Assembly (NCBI RefSeq): GCF_024699985.1
Contig: NZ_JAJONA010000001.1
Span: 1,426,001 to 1,490,000, forward strand
Direction of reading: 5' to 3'
Length of the DNA: 64,000 nucleotides
From: Phenylobacterium sp. J367
GTDB taxonomy: Bacteria; Pseudomonadota; Alphaproteobacteria; Caulobacterales; Caulobacteraceae
Position 1 is the first letter of the stretch. Each line of letters begins with the position of its first letter. Below the pieces are notes generated by a model. That model saw nothing but the letters and a program-made list of their open reading frames with translations, was not told the origin of the DNA and made no database searches. Shown here piece by piece: positions 22,146 to 30,728 of this stretch. Both the position numbers and the translations under genes were made by a program.

Positions 22146-23123
22146 TCAGCCCTCCCAGGCGTCGCCCCAGCCGGCGCGCCGGGCGCGGGGGAAGGCGGCC
22201 TTGTCGCGCCTGGCGACCAGGCGGGTCTCCAGGCCCTCGGGCCCGCAGAGCCGCAGTTCGAGGCCGGGCTTGCCCATGCGGGGATGGCGCAGGATGCGGG
22301 AGGTCCGGGCCGCCGCGCCGACCCCCGGCCGCGCCGCGACCAGATAGGCGAACTTCTCGTCCTCGAACGGCGTCTCGGCGCCCTTGGCGAGCTTGTGGTC
22401 GCGGCTGCGCGGCAGGCGGACGGTGAAGTGGCACCAGTCGGGCGCGGCCAGCGGGCAGGCGCGGGCGTGCGGGCAGGGCGCGAGCACGTCCGCGCCCTCG
22501 GCGATCAGGGCCTCGCGCGCCGCCAGCAGCCGGGCGTAGCCGGCCGGCGTGCCGGGCTCCACCAGCACCAGCATCCCCTCGGCCGCCGCCCACAGCGCGC
22601 GGACCACCCCGGCCTGGGCGGCGGGCGGGATCTCGGCGAGGGCGTAGCTGGCGGCCACAAGGTCGGCCCGGGGCCAGGCCCCGCCGCCCACGAGGTCGGC
22701 CTTCAGCCGCGCAGCCTCGGCGATGACCGGCGGGGCGTCGGCCGCCAGCCGGCCGGCGAGGTCGAGGAAGGGCGCGCTGGCGTCGAGCCAGGTCACGCCG
22801 GCGAGGCCCGGCCAGGCCTCCCGCGCCGCCCAGCTCGCCGCGGCGGGGCCGGAGCCGGCGTCCAGCACCGTCTTCGGCGCGAACCCCGGCGCCAGACGCG
22901 CAGCCTCTGCGAACACGGTGGCGCAGGCCGCATAGGTGGCCGGCAGCCTGGCCAGGGCATAGGCCAGCGCGTCCTCCAGCGCGCGGATCACGCCCGCCGA
23001 GCCCTTGCCCGCCCGATAGGCCTCCGACGTCCGGCTCGCCCGCTCGGCCAGCCCCTTGCGCGACACGCCCTCAAGCTCGCGCTGGAGCGCGCTGCGCAGG
23101 GCGGGGGGCAGTTCGACGGACAT
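22146..23123 (-). CDS. Rsm22-family small-ribosomal-subunit methyltransferase-like protein
   Basis: 325 residues. A SAM-binding Rossmann core (KTVLDAGSGPAAASWAAREA) follows an N-terminal helical domain. The C-terminal block LAPCPHARACPLAAPDWCHF and FTVRLPRSRDHKLAKG, then PFEDEKFAYL, is diagnostic of Rsm22/METTL17; its cysteines ligate an Fe-S cluster in mitochondrial homologues. These proteins assist small-subunit assembly. Start ATG 23123 (MSVELPPALR) is preferred because GAGAGGAG precedes it; ATG 23141 is six codons upstream. Confidence 0.88.
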   Translation of the reverse strand: MSVELPPALRSALQRELEGVSRKGLAERASRTSEAYRAGKGSAGVIRALEDALAYALARLPATYAACATVFAEAARLAPGFAPKTVLDAGSGPAAASWAAREAWPGLAGVTWLDASAPFLDLAGRLAADAPPVIAEAARLKADLVGGGAWPRADLVAASYALAEIPPAAQAGVVRALWAAAEGMLVLVEPGTPAGYARLLAAREALIAEGADVLAPCPHARACPLAAPDWCHFTVRLPRSRDHKLAKGAETPFEDEKFAYLVAARPGVGAAARTSRILRHPRMGKPGLELRLCGPEGLETRLVARRDKAAFPRARRAGWGDAWEG

Positions 23124-23233
23124 GGCGCTCCTCTCGGCCATTCCGCCCTCTCAGGGAAGTCGCCTTGGCCTTTGGGCGCATGGAATTCGCCCGCGCCGCG
23201 GCCTATGACACCGGGTCAGAAGGGAACGTCCGC

Positions 23234-23986
23234 ATGCTGCTGCACCTGTCCACCTGGGCCGAGATCGAGGACCAGCTCACGCGTTCGAAGGCGGTGGTGG
23301 TGCCGATCGGGTCGAACGAGCAGCACGGGCCGACGGGGCTGCTGGGCACCGACTGGCTGTGCCCGGAGATCATCGCCCACGAGGCGCAGCGGCGGCATCC
23401 GGAGCTCCTGGTGGCGCCGACCTTCAACATCGGCATGGCCCAGCACCACCTGGACTTCCCCGGCACCATCGCGCTTCGGCCCTCGACCTTCATGCTGGCG
23501 ATCGGCGACTGGTGCCGGAGCCTGGGGCATCACGGCTTCACCCGGCTCTATTTCCTGAATGGCCACGGCGGCAATGTCGCGACCATCGAGGCGGCGTTCT
23601 CGGAGCTCTACGCCGAGGCGAGCTATGCCGGGCGCCCCCGGGGCTTCGCCTGCAAGCTGAAGAACTGGTGGGAGCTGCGCGGCGTGCTGGCGCTGGCCAA
23701 CCGGCAGTTCCCCACCGGGCACGGCAGCCATGCCACGCCGTCGGAGATCGCGGTGACCCAGTGGGCCTATCCCGACAGCATCAAGACCGCGAACTACGCG
23801 CCGCAGGTGGCGCCCACCGGGCCGATCCGCGAGGCGCGCGACTTCCGCACCCGCTACGCCGACGGCCGGATGGGCTCGGACCCGGCGCAGGCGACGCCGG
23901 AGAAGGGCGGCGAGCTGGTGGCCGCGGCGGCGGAGGCGCTGGTCGCCGAGGTGGCCGAGTTCGCGGCGGAGGCGGATCCCGCCTGA
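23234..23986 (+). CDS. Creatininase-family amidohydrolase
   Basis: 250 residues. Metal ligands of the family are visible: VVVPIGSNEQHGPTGLLGTD (Glu, His, Asp), MAQHHLDFPGTIALRP, and YFLNGHGGNVATIEAAF, plus the Glu in ATPSEIAVTQWAYP. The enzyme hydrolyses a cyclic or linear amide; creatininase, MftE and FAPy deformylase relatives share these motifs, so the substrate stays open. Start ATG 23234 with AAGGGA upstream; the frame is open from 23165. Divergent from the Rsm22-type gene. Confidence 0.85.
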   Translation: MLLHLSTWAEIEDQLTRSKAVVVPIGSNEQHGPTGLLGTDWLCPEIIAHEAQRRHPELLVAPTFNIGMAQHHLDFPGTIALRPSTFMLAIGDWCRSLGHHGFTRLYFLNGHGGNVATIEAAFSELYAEASYAGRPRGFACKLKNWWELRGVLALANRQFPTGHGSHATPSEIAVTQWAYPDSIKTANYAPQVAPTGPIREARDFRTRYADGRMGSDPAQATPEKGGELVAAAAEALVAEVAEFAAEADPA

Positions 23987-23996
23987 GGGCTTCGCC

Positions 23997-25073
23997 CTAG
24001 AACTTCGGGGGACCGCCGGCGCTGGGAATGGCGATCCGCGGCGGGCCCTTCTGGCGCGGCCGCCCCTGCCAGTCGAGCTGCTCGGGCGGCAGGATGGTCT
24101 TCGGATCGGCGGGCGCGGCCTCGGCGGCGGTGACCAGTTCGGCCTCGGCCTCCTGCACGGCGACCACGGCGGAGGCTTCCTCCACATGGGCCGGGGCCTC
24201 GGGCGCGGCGGCCGGGGCCGTGTCGTCGGAGACCAGGGAGAGGCGGGCCTGTTCCTGGGCGATGATGTCGAGCTTGGCGAGCTGCACGCCGAGCGACTCG
24301 CCGCCGGCGTAGCGGCCGGCGAAGGCGGGGGGCAGGCCCCAGGTCCCGGTCCAGCGGTAGAAGATGTGCGCGCCGATCGTGCCCACCTTCACGAGGTTCG
24401 GGCTCCAGTACGGGGCCACATAGTCGGCGTGATAGTGGGTGGCGTTGCCGACCTTCTTCATCACGTAGCCGTTCAGCGCGGCCACCGCGACCTTGCGGGC
24501 GCGGTCCCAGCCCTCGGCGGTGGGCTTGCGGGCGAGCGCGCCGTCGCAGGTGAAGGTGAACTGGCAGCCGGTGGCCCGCTCCGAGCCCTGGAAGACCACG
24601 CCGCAGACGGTCTTCGGATAGGCCGGGTGGCGCATGCGGTTCAGCACCACCTGGGCGACGGCCCGCTGGCCGTCGGTCGTCTCGTAGGCGGCCTCGTAGT
24701 AGATGGCGGCGGTCATGCAGTCGACGGCGCGGGCCTCGTCGATGACGCCCTCGGCCTTCAGCAGGAAGGGCTTCGCCGCCGGGTTCGGCAGGTCGGAGAC
24801 CGGGTTCGAGGCGTTCCAGATGCGGGCGGCCTCGGGCGAGAGATCCTGCAGCCGGATCAGGGCCTCGCCTTCGTCGGCGATCGGCTGGGCGACCAGGGCG
24901 GCGGGCTGCGGCCGGGCGGCCGCCTGGGCGGGCGCGGCGTGGGGCGCCGAGAAGCTGAAGCCGGTGAGCGCCAGCACGGTCAGGCCGACGACCAGGCCGA
25001 GCGTGGCGCCGAAGGCCAGCTGGCCGCCGCTTATCGGCAGCCGACGGAGGAACTCGCGGAACCGGGAAAGCAC
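23997..25073 (-). CDS. SleB/CwlJ-type cell-wall hydrolase
   Basis: 358 residues, GTG start at 25073 after AAGGGG. One N-terminal membrane segment (FGATLGLVVGLTVLALTGFS, residues ~22-41) anchors it, followed by a Pro/Ala linker and the Hydrolase_2 domain: DCMTAAIYYEAAYETTDGQR with the catalytic Glu, AVAQVVLNRMRHPAYPKTVC, QFTFTCDGALARKP, THYHADYVAPYWSPNLVKVG. It should act on peptidoglycan in the periplasm. The C-terminal ~100 residues are Ala/Glu/Pro-rich and probably disordered. A CtrA-type box sits 78 bp upstream, so cell-cycle control is likely. Confidence 0.88.
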   Translation of the reverse strand: MLSRFREFLRRLPISGGQLAFGATLGLVVGLTVLALTGFSFSAPHAAPAQAAARPQPAALVAQPIADEGEALIRLQDLSPEAARIWNASNPVSDLPNPAAKPFLLKAEGVIDEARAVDCMTAAIYYEAAYETTDGQRAVAQVVLNRMRHPAYPKTVCGVVFQGSERATGCQFTFTCDGALARKPTAEGWDRARKVAVAALNGYVMKKVGNATHYHADYVAPYWSPNLVKVGTIGAHIFYRWTGTWGLPPAFAGRYAGGESLGVQLAKLDIIAQEQARLSLVSDDTAPAAAPEAPAHVEEASAVVAVQEAEAELVTAAEAAPADPKTILPPEQLDWQGRPRQKGPPRIAIPSAGGPPKF

Positions 25074-25150
25074 GCTCTCGGGCCCCTTGAAAGCCTAGCT
25101 TGGAGGCGCGACCGGATAGGCGAAAGACGCCTCGAAGGCGAGTCCTTTCT

Positions 25151-25165
25151 TTAAGACACGGTTAA
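25151..25165. promoter_or_regulatory. CtrA-type box TTAA-N7-TTAA
   Basis: A complete TTAA-GACACGG-TTAA lies 78 bp upstream of the SleB-type hydrolase start and beyond the stop of the convergently placed Rieske gene's own strand neighbour. The spacing of exactly seven is the consensus for the cell-cycle regulator CtrA in Caulobacterales. TTAA is rare in this GC-rich sequence, and this is the only full match I found in the window. Confidence 0.6.
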
Positions 25166-25230
25166 CCTAGGTCACTTGAAAAGCTGGGAATTCAAAAAGT
25201 TAACAGAGCGACCGGCGCTCTGCGAACATG

Positions 25231-25607
25231 TTAGGCGGTGAACACCTCGTCGCCCTCGAGCACCACCGGCCAGGCCGTCAGGTGGTCGCCCAGGCAGGGT
25301 CCGGCGACGCATTTCCCGGCCAGGTCGAAGAGCGCCCCGTGGCCGGCGCAGAGGATGTGCTGGCCCGAGCGGGTCAGGTAGCGGTCGTCCATGGGCGCCA
25401 GCGGCCAGCCGGCGTGCGGGCAGCTGTCCACGAAGCCCGTGACGGTGTCGCCCCGGCGCAGCACGAAGCCCGCGAACAGCTTGGCGTCCGCCCGGAAGCG
25501 GAAGCTCTTGCCGCCGGGATCGGCGATCTCGGAGAGCGCGCAGAGCCGGACCCCGGCGGGCGGGCGGGCCGGGTTGCCCCCGGGTCCTGGCTAGAGGGGG
25601 TCGCCAA
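25231..25607 (-). CDS. Rieske [2Fe-2S] ferredoxin-like protein, frame-interrupted
   Basis: The C-terminal two-thirds are clear: LCALSEIADPGGKSFRF, then the cluster ligands DSCPHAGWPL and CAGHGALFDLAGKCVAGPC. The upstream frame has no start before a stop, but a TTG at 25607 one frame over, overlapping the YciI stop, gives MATPSSQDPG; one more base in the C5 run 25577-25581 joins them into about 125 residues. A soluble ferredoxin of the naphthalene-dioxygenase/NirD type is likely. It follows the yciI-like and gpsA genes on the same strand. Confidence 0.7.
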
Positions 25608-25878
25608 GGGTCGCGCGGAACCGCTTGATCTCGACGCGGTCGAACAGGCCGGCCTTGGTGTAGGGGTCCTCGGCGTTGAAGGCGCGGACCTCGGCCTCGG
25701 TCTCGGCCTCGAGGAAGAACAGGGAACCGGCCATCTGGTCGGCGTCGTCGAGCATCGGCCCGGCGCGGCGGATCTTGCCGTGCTGGTCGCGGGCCCAGGC
25801 GAGGTGCGCCTCGCGGGTCGCCATCCGAAGGTCGAGGCTGTCGGCCTTGTCGAAGCAGGCCAGCATGTAAAGGGGCAT
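25591..25878 (-). CDS. YciI family protein
   Basis: 95 residues. PLYMLACFDKADSLDLRMAT at the start, LAWARDQHGKIRRAGPML, then GSLFFLEAETEAEVRAFNAE and DPYTKAGLFDRVEIKRF make the YciI signature; the conserved His-Asp pair of the family may be represented by the Asp and His of the REAHLAWARDQHG segment. Function unknown, possibly a small hydrolase or dehydrochlorinase-like enzyme. It starts right after the gpsA stop and overlaps the Rieske start, so the three form an operon. Confidence 0.85.
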   Translation of the reverse strand: MPLYMLACFDKADSLDLRMATREAHLAWARDQHGKIRRAGPMLDDADQMAGSLFFLEAETEAEVRAFNAEDPYTKAGLFDRVEIKRFRATLGDPL

Positions 25879-26867
25879 CTAGCGTTCCTCGCGGATGGGA
25901 CGGGAGAGGAGGCCGCGGATGGCGTCGTCGACGCCGACCTCGCCGGCCAGGATGGCGGCCACGGCCTCGGAGACCGGCATGTCGACGCCCAGCTTCGCGG
26001 CGAGCTGGCGCACGGCCGGGGCGGAGGCGACGCCCTCGGCCACCGAGAGCTTGCCGGCCAGCGCCTGTTCGAGCGTCTGGCCCTGGCCCAGCGCCAGGCC
26101 GACGCTCATGTTGCGCGACTGCGGGCTGGAACAGGTGAGCACCAGGTCGCCCAGGCCGCAGAGGCCGGCGACGGTCTCGGCCTCGCCGCCCAGGGCCACG
26201 GCGAGCCGCGTCAGCTCGGAGAACCCCCGGGTGATCAGGGCGGCGTGGGCCGAACGCCCGAGGCCGCGGCCCTCGACGATGCCGCAGGCGATGGCCAGCA
26301 CGTTCTTCACCGCCCCGCCGGCCTCGGCGCCGATCATGTCGGTGGCGAAGTAGGGGCGGAAGGTCGGGGTGGCGATGGCTTCGGAGATCTCCCGCGCGCA
26401 GCCCTCGTCGGGGCAGGCGAGCGTGACGGCGGTGGGCAGGCCGCGGGCCACCTCGCCGGCGAAGGAGGGGCCGGAGAGCACGGCGGCGCGCGCCTGCGGA
26501 ACGGTCTCGGCGAGCACGTCGGTCATCAGCTTCAGCGAGCCCTGCTCGATCCCCTTGGCGCAGAGCACGATCTGCAGGCCGTCGCGGACGTGCGGGGCGA
26601 AGGCCGTGAGCGTGGCGCGCATGTGCTGGGCCGGCGGCACGGCCAGCACCAGGTCGCAGGCCGCCAGGTCGGCGAGGTCGCCGGTGGCGCGGACCGGCGG
26701 CTCGAGCGTCACGCCGGGCAGGAAGAGGCTGTTCTCGTGGCGGGCGTTGACGCCCTCCACCACCTCGGGCTCGCGGGCCCAGAGGACCACGTCCAGCCCG
26801 GCCCGGGCGCAGACCTGGGCGAGCGCGGTGCCCCACGCCCCCCGCCGATGACGCCAGCGGTCTTCAT
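25879..26867 (-). CDS. gpsA: NAD(P)-dependent glycerol-3-phosphate dehydrogenase, frame-interrupted
   Basis: ATG 26867 opens [10 protein letters not shown]; one base is missing from the C6 run 26838-26843 (coding G6), after which the other frame carries the rest. Restored, the N-terminus is [11 protein letters not shown], the canonical GpsA nucleotide-binding motif, and the length 329. Other signatures: [50 protein letters not shown] with the catalytic Lys, and [19 protein letters not shown]. It makes sn-glycerol-3-phosphate for phospholipids. tsaD lies immediately upstream. Confidence 0.92.
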
Positions 26868-26892
26868 GGATAGGTCCTCACGCCTTGGCGCC

Positions 26893-27975
26893 TTACGGCC
26901 GGGCGCATGGGTCGGGTTGGCGGCCGCGGCGGCCGCGTCGAGCGGCCAGCGCGGCCGGGCGGCGGCGTCCAGCGGATCGGTCAGGCCAAGCGCCAGGCGC
27001 TCGGCCCCGGCCAGCGCGATCATCGCCGCGTTGTCGGTGCAGTAGGCGAGCGGCGGGGCGGCGAAGCTGAAGCCGCGCGCCGTGGCCGCGGCCTCCAGCC
27101 GGGCGCGCACCGTGCGGTTGGCCGCGACGCCGCCGGCCACCACGAAGCGCAGGTCCCGGCCGGCGTGGGCCTGGGCGTAGGCTTGCATGGCGCGGTCGGA
27201 CTTCTCGGCGAGCTGGCGGGCGATGGCTTCCTGCACGGCGGCCGCGAGGTCGCGGCGGTCGGCCTCGGCGGTCAGGCCCTCGGCGAGGCGGGCGGCGGCG
27301 GTCTTCAGGCCGGAGAAGGAGAAGTCGCAGTCCTTGCGGCCCAGCAGCATCCGCGGGAGCTGGAAGCGGTCGGGATCGCCGCCCTCGGCCAGGGTCTCCA
27401 GCGCCGGGCCGCCGGGGTAGGGCAGGCCGAGCGTCTTGGCGATCTTGTCGAAGGCTTCGCCGGCCGCGTCGTCGATGGTCGAGCCGAGCCGGCGGCAGGC
27501 GCCGACGCCGTCGACCTCCAGGAGCTGGCAGTGGCCGCCGGAAACCAGCAGCAGCAGGAAGGGGTAGGGCAGGTCGACGCCGAGCCTCGCGGAGACCGCG
27601 TGGCCCTCCAGATGGTTCACGGCGACCAGCGGCAGGCCCCGGGCCAGCGCCACGGCCTTGCCGAAGGAGAGGCCGACCATCACCCCGCCCACCAGGCCCG
27701 GTCCGGCGGTGGCGGCGACCCCGGTCAGGTCGGCATAGGTCAGGCCGGCGTCCTCCAGGGCGCGCTGGGCGATGCCGTCGATGCTCTCCACATGGGCGCG
27801 GGCGGCGATCTCGGGGACGACGCCGCCGTAGGGGGGCGTGCTCGGCGATCTGGCTGCCGACCACCGACGACAGCACCTCGGCCCGGCCGTCGACGAGCCG
27901 CACGACCGAGGCGGCGGTCTCGTCGCAGCTGGTCTCCAGGCCAAGGACGGTGTGGGAGGTCGTGGTCGTGGTCAT
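26893..27975 (-). CDS. tsaD: tRNA N6-adenosine threonylcarbamoyltransferase, frame-interrupted
   Basis: ATG 27975 starts [20 protein letters not shown], the TsaD N-terminus. One extra base in the G6 run 27831-27836 breaks the frame at [16 protein letters not shown]. The metal-binding HLEGHA near residue 115, [13 protein letters not shown], and [17 protein letters not shown] are all visible. With TsaB, TsaE and TsaC-type enzymes it makes t6A37 on ANN-decoding tRNAs and is essential. As read, the frame then runs without a stop into the gpsA ATG; a one-base error near 26900 would expose TAA at 26893-26895, which I use as the end. Product then about 360 residues. Confidence 0.9.
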   Translation of the reverse strand: MTTTTTSHTVLGLETSCDETAASVVRLVDGRAEVLSSVVGSQIAEHAPLRRRRPRDRRPRPCGEHRRHRPARPGGRRPDLCRPDRGRRHRRTGPGGRGDGRPLLRQGRGAGPGPAAGRREPSGGPRGLREARRRPALPLPAAAGFRRPLPAPGGRRRRRLPPARLDHRRRGRRSLRQDRQDARPALPRRPGAGDPGRGRRSRPLPAPADAAGPQGLRLLLLRPEDRRRPPRRGPDRRGRPPRPRGRRAGSHRPPARREVRPRHASLRPGPRRPGPALRGGRRRRGQPHGARPAGGRGHGARLQLRRPAARLLHRQRGDDRAGRGRAPGAWPDRSAGRRRPAALAARRGRRGRQPDPCARP

Positions 27976-28048
27976 CCGGTTGCCGGGGGGGCCCGCTCCT
28001 GTAGCAGGCAGTCCTCTTCGTTCCAGGCTTGCAGGTAGACCGCCCACC

Positions 28049-29020
28049 GTGCCCACGCAACCGCCCGCCCCCCAGGTTCGGATCGGCGCCCGCGGCTCCA
28101 AGCTGTCGCTGGCCCAGGCCGGGATGATGCAGCGGAAGATCGCCGCCGCCCTTGGCGTGGACCCGGACAACGCGGCCGAGGTGGAGGCCGTCGCCCCGCT
28201 GATCGTCATCACCACCACGGGCGACCGGGTGCAGGACCGCCGGCTGCTGGAGATCGGTGGCAAGGGCCTGTTCACCAAGGAGATCGAGGAGGCGATGCTG
28301 GAGGGCCGCATCGACTGCGCGATCCACTCCATGAAGGACGTCCCCGCCGAGCGGCCGGCGGGCCTGTGCATCGGCGCAGTGCCCGAGCGCGAGGACGTGC
28401 GCGACGCCTTCCTGTCCCGCGGACCCGAGCGGCCGGAGGACCTGACCGAGGGCGCGGTGCTCGGCACCGCCAGCCTGCGCCGCCAGGCCCAGATGCTGCA
28501 CCGGCGGCCGGACCTCAAGGTCACCATGCTGCGCGGCAATGTGGACACCCGGCTGGCCAAGCTGGAGGCCGGCGAGGCCGACGCCATCCTGCTCGCCTAT
28601 GCGGGCCTGCGCAGGCTGGGGCTGGGTCACCTGCCCCAGAGCCTGATCGATCCGGTGGAATGCCCGCCGGCCCCGGGCCAGGGGGCGCTCGCCATCGAGA
28701 CCCGCGAGGACCTGCGCGACGCGCCCTGGATCCAGGCGCTGCGCCATGCGCCGACCGAGATCGCGGTGGCCGCCGAGCGCGGCGCGCTGATGGCCCTGGA
28801 AGGCTCGTGCAAGACGGCGATCGGGGCCCATGCCCGGTTCGAGGACGGCGCGCTGAAGCTGATCGTCGAGGCGTTGTCGCCCGACGGCGTGCACCGCTTC
28901 CGCCATGCCGGGGAGGCCGAGCTGTCGCAGCTCGCCGATCCGCTGGCCTCGGCGCTCGACCTCGGGCGCTCGCTCGGGCTGGCGGTGAAGGCCGAGGGGG
29001 GCGACCGCATCGCCATCTGA
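28049..29020 (+). CDS. hemC: Porphobilinogen deaminase (hydroxymethylbilane synthase)
   Basis: 323 residues, GTG start at 28049 ([20 protein letters not shown]). Signatures: [52 protein letters not shown], and the dipyrromethane-cofactor cysteine in [12 protein letters not shown] near residue 252. It polymerises four porphobilinogens into hydroxymethylbilane. Divergent from tsaD with 73 bp between starts, and first of the hemC-hemD-mic60-hemY run. Confidence 0.95.
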   Translation: MPTQPPAPQVRIGARGSKLSLAQAGMMQRKIAAALGVDPDNAAEVEAVAPLIVITTTGDRVQDRRLLEIGGKGLFTKEIEEAMLEGRIDCAIHSMKDVPAERPAGLCIGAVPEREDVRDAFLSRGPERPEDLTEGAVLGTASLRRQAQMLHRRPDLKVTMLRGNVDTRLAKLEAGEADAILLAYAGLRRLGLGHLPQSLIDPVECPPAPGQGALAIETREDLRDAPWIQALRHAPTEIAVAAERGALMALEGSCKTAIGAHARFEDGALKLIVEALSPDGVHRFRHAGEAELSQLADPLASALDLGRSLGLAVKAEGGDRIAI

Positions 29021-29164
29021 GGCGCGGCGGACGGATGCGACGCGGACGGAGAATTCGTCTGCGCCCTTCCGCTCGGCGGCGAGCGGGACGACAATGGCCG
29101 CGACAGGGTTCCCGCCAGGCGCCAGTCGTCAAAGCTTAAGCTTGGCCGTTATAAGGACTGCCGG

Positions 29165-29869
29165 ATGGCCGGCCGACGCTTACGAATCTGGATCACCCGC
29201 GCCCAGCCCGGCGCGGACGCCACCGCCGAGCGCGTGCGCGCGCTGGGTCACGAGGCGATCGTCGCCCCGCTGCTGGCGGTGCGCACGCTGGACGACGTGG
29301 ACATCGATCTCGCCGGCGTCGCGGCGCTGGCCTTCACGAGCGCCAACGGCGTGCGCGCCTTCGCCGACAAGAGCGGCGACCGGTCGCTGAAGGTGTTCGC
29401 GGTCGGCGCCGCCACCGCCCAGGCGGCGCGCTCCGCCGGCTTCCGCTCCGTGCTGTCGGCGGACGGCGACGTCGACGCCCTGGCCGAGGGCATCGCCGTG
29501 CGCCGGGGCGAGCTGAAGGGCGTGGTGCTGCATCCCGGCGCCGCCGAGCCGGCCGGCGACCTGGCGGGGGCGCTTGAGAAGCACGGCGTGCCGGCGCGGC
29601 GCCTGGTGCTCTACGAAACGGGCCCGGTGGCGATCTCGGCCAGCGAGGCCCAGATGCTGATCAAGGCCGACGCCGCCCTGCTGCATTCGCCGCGCGCCGC
29701 CCAGGTGCTGGCCAAGGTGCTGAAGGCCCATCCGGCCCCGCAGCTCCGGGCGCTGGGCCTCTCCAAGGCGGTGATCAAGCCCCTGACGCGCACGCCGCTG
29801 GCCGCCAGGGTCTTCCCGCCGTTCCCGCTGGAGGCGGCGCTGCTCAACCTGATCGACCGGGGCGCATGA
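29165..29869 (+). CDS. hemD: Uroporphyrinogen-III synthase
   Basis: 234 residues. The fast-evolving HemD fold is recognisable from ITRAQPGADATAERVRALGH at the start, ALAFTSANGVRAFAD, VFAVGAATAQAARSAGF, and the second domain ADAALLHSPRAAQVLAKVL. It cyclises hydroxymethylbilane with D-ring inversion. The gap of 144 bp from hemC contains a GTTATAAGG stretch just before the start, perhaps a separate promoter. The stop overlaps the next start (ATGA). Confidence 0.88.
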   Translation: MAGRRLRIWITRAQPGADATAERVRALGHEAIVAPLLAVRTLDDVDIDLAGVAALAFTSANGVRAFADKSGDRSLKVFAVGAATAQAARSAGFRSVLSADGDVDALAEGIAVRRGELKGVVLHPGAAEPAGDLAGALEKHGVPARRLVLYETGPVAISASEAQMLIKADAALLHSPRAAQVLAKVLKAHPAPQLRALGLSKAVIKPLTRTPLAARVFPPFPLEAALLNLIDRGA

Positions 29870-30728
29870 CCGTCCCGCCCGAGCCCGCCGGACTGACCCA
29901 GCCGAAGGACCCGGCCGTCTACCGGCGGGGCCGGGGTCAGGTGGCGGCCTGGGCGATCGGCGCGCTCTGCGTCCTCTGCGTGCTGGCCGGCGTCGCCATC
30001 GGCCGGCTCGTGCCGCGGGTGATGGCGGCGAAGCCGCAGGCGACGGCGCCGGCGGTGGCCGCCCTGGCCGTGGAGCCCGCCGAGGCCGCCGCTCCGCCGG
30101 TCCCCGCGCCGCCCAGCCCCACGGCGCCCGCGCCGGCCTCGGCCGCCGACCTGGAGCGCCTGGCCGCCCGGATCGCCGCCCTGGAGAACCAGGAGCGGAC
30201 CGCCAACCAAGCCGCCGCCGCCGCCCTGGCCGCCGCCGCCCTCGTCGAGGCGACCCAAGGGGCGCGCCCGTTCCCCGAGGAGCTCGCCGCGCTCCGCGCC
30301 GCGGCCCCGGCCTTCCCCGAGCTCGCGGGCCTCGCCCGCCTGGCCGAGACCGGCGCGCCGACCCGGGCGGCGCTGGCCGCCGGCTTCCCGGACTATGCGG
30401 CCCGCGCCGCCACCGCCGCCCGGGGCCGGGCGAGGGCGCGCCGCTGGGCGCGCGGGCCGCCTACGCCGTCTCGCGGATCGTCACCGTGCGCCGGGTCGGG
30501 GAGGTCGCCGGGGACGGGGTCGACGCCCGGCTGGCCCGCGCCGAGCGGCTCGCCGAGGACGGCGACCTGGACGGCGCGCTCCGGACGCTGGACGGCCTGC
30601 CGCCGGCCGCGCGCGAGGCGCTCGCCCCCTGGCGCCTGCGGGCCGAACGCCGGGCCGAGATCGACCGCCTGGCCGCCGCGTTGCGAGGCCGGGCGCTGAA
30701 GGCGCTGAGCGCGGAGCCGGCCGCGTGA
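29866..30728 (+). CDS. Mic60/mitofilin-like inner-membrane protein, frame-interrupted
   Basis: A single membrane helix (VAAWAIGALCVLCVLAGVAI, residues ~27-46) after a short cytoplasmic start, an Ala/Pro linker, a short coiled coil (DLERLAARIAALENQERTAN) and the conserved C-terminal mitofilin domain: PFPEELAALRAAAPAFPELA, then in the other frame AVSRIVTVRRVGE and LARAERLAEDGDLDGALRTL. One base is missing near the G4 at 30422-30425. About 287 residues joined, short for Mic60 because the coiled coil is reduced. Alphaproteobacterial Mic60 shapes intracytoplasmic membranes and is typically encoded among haem genes, as here. Confidence 0.78.
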
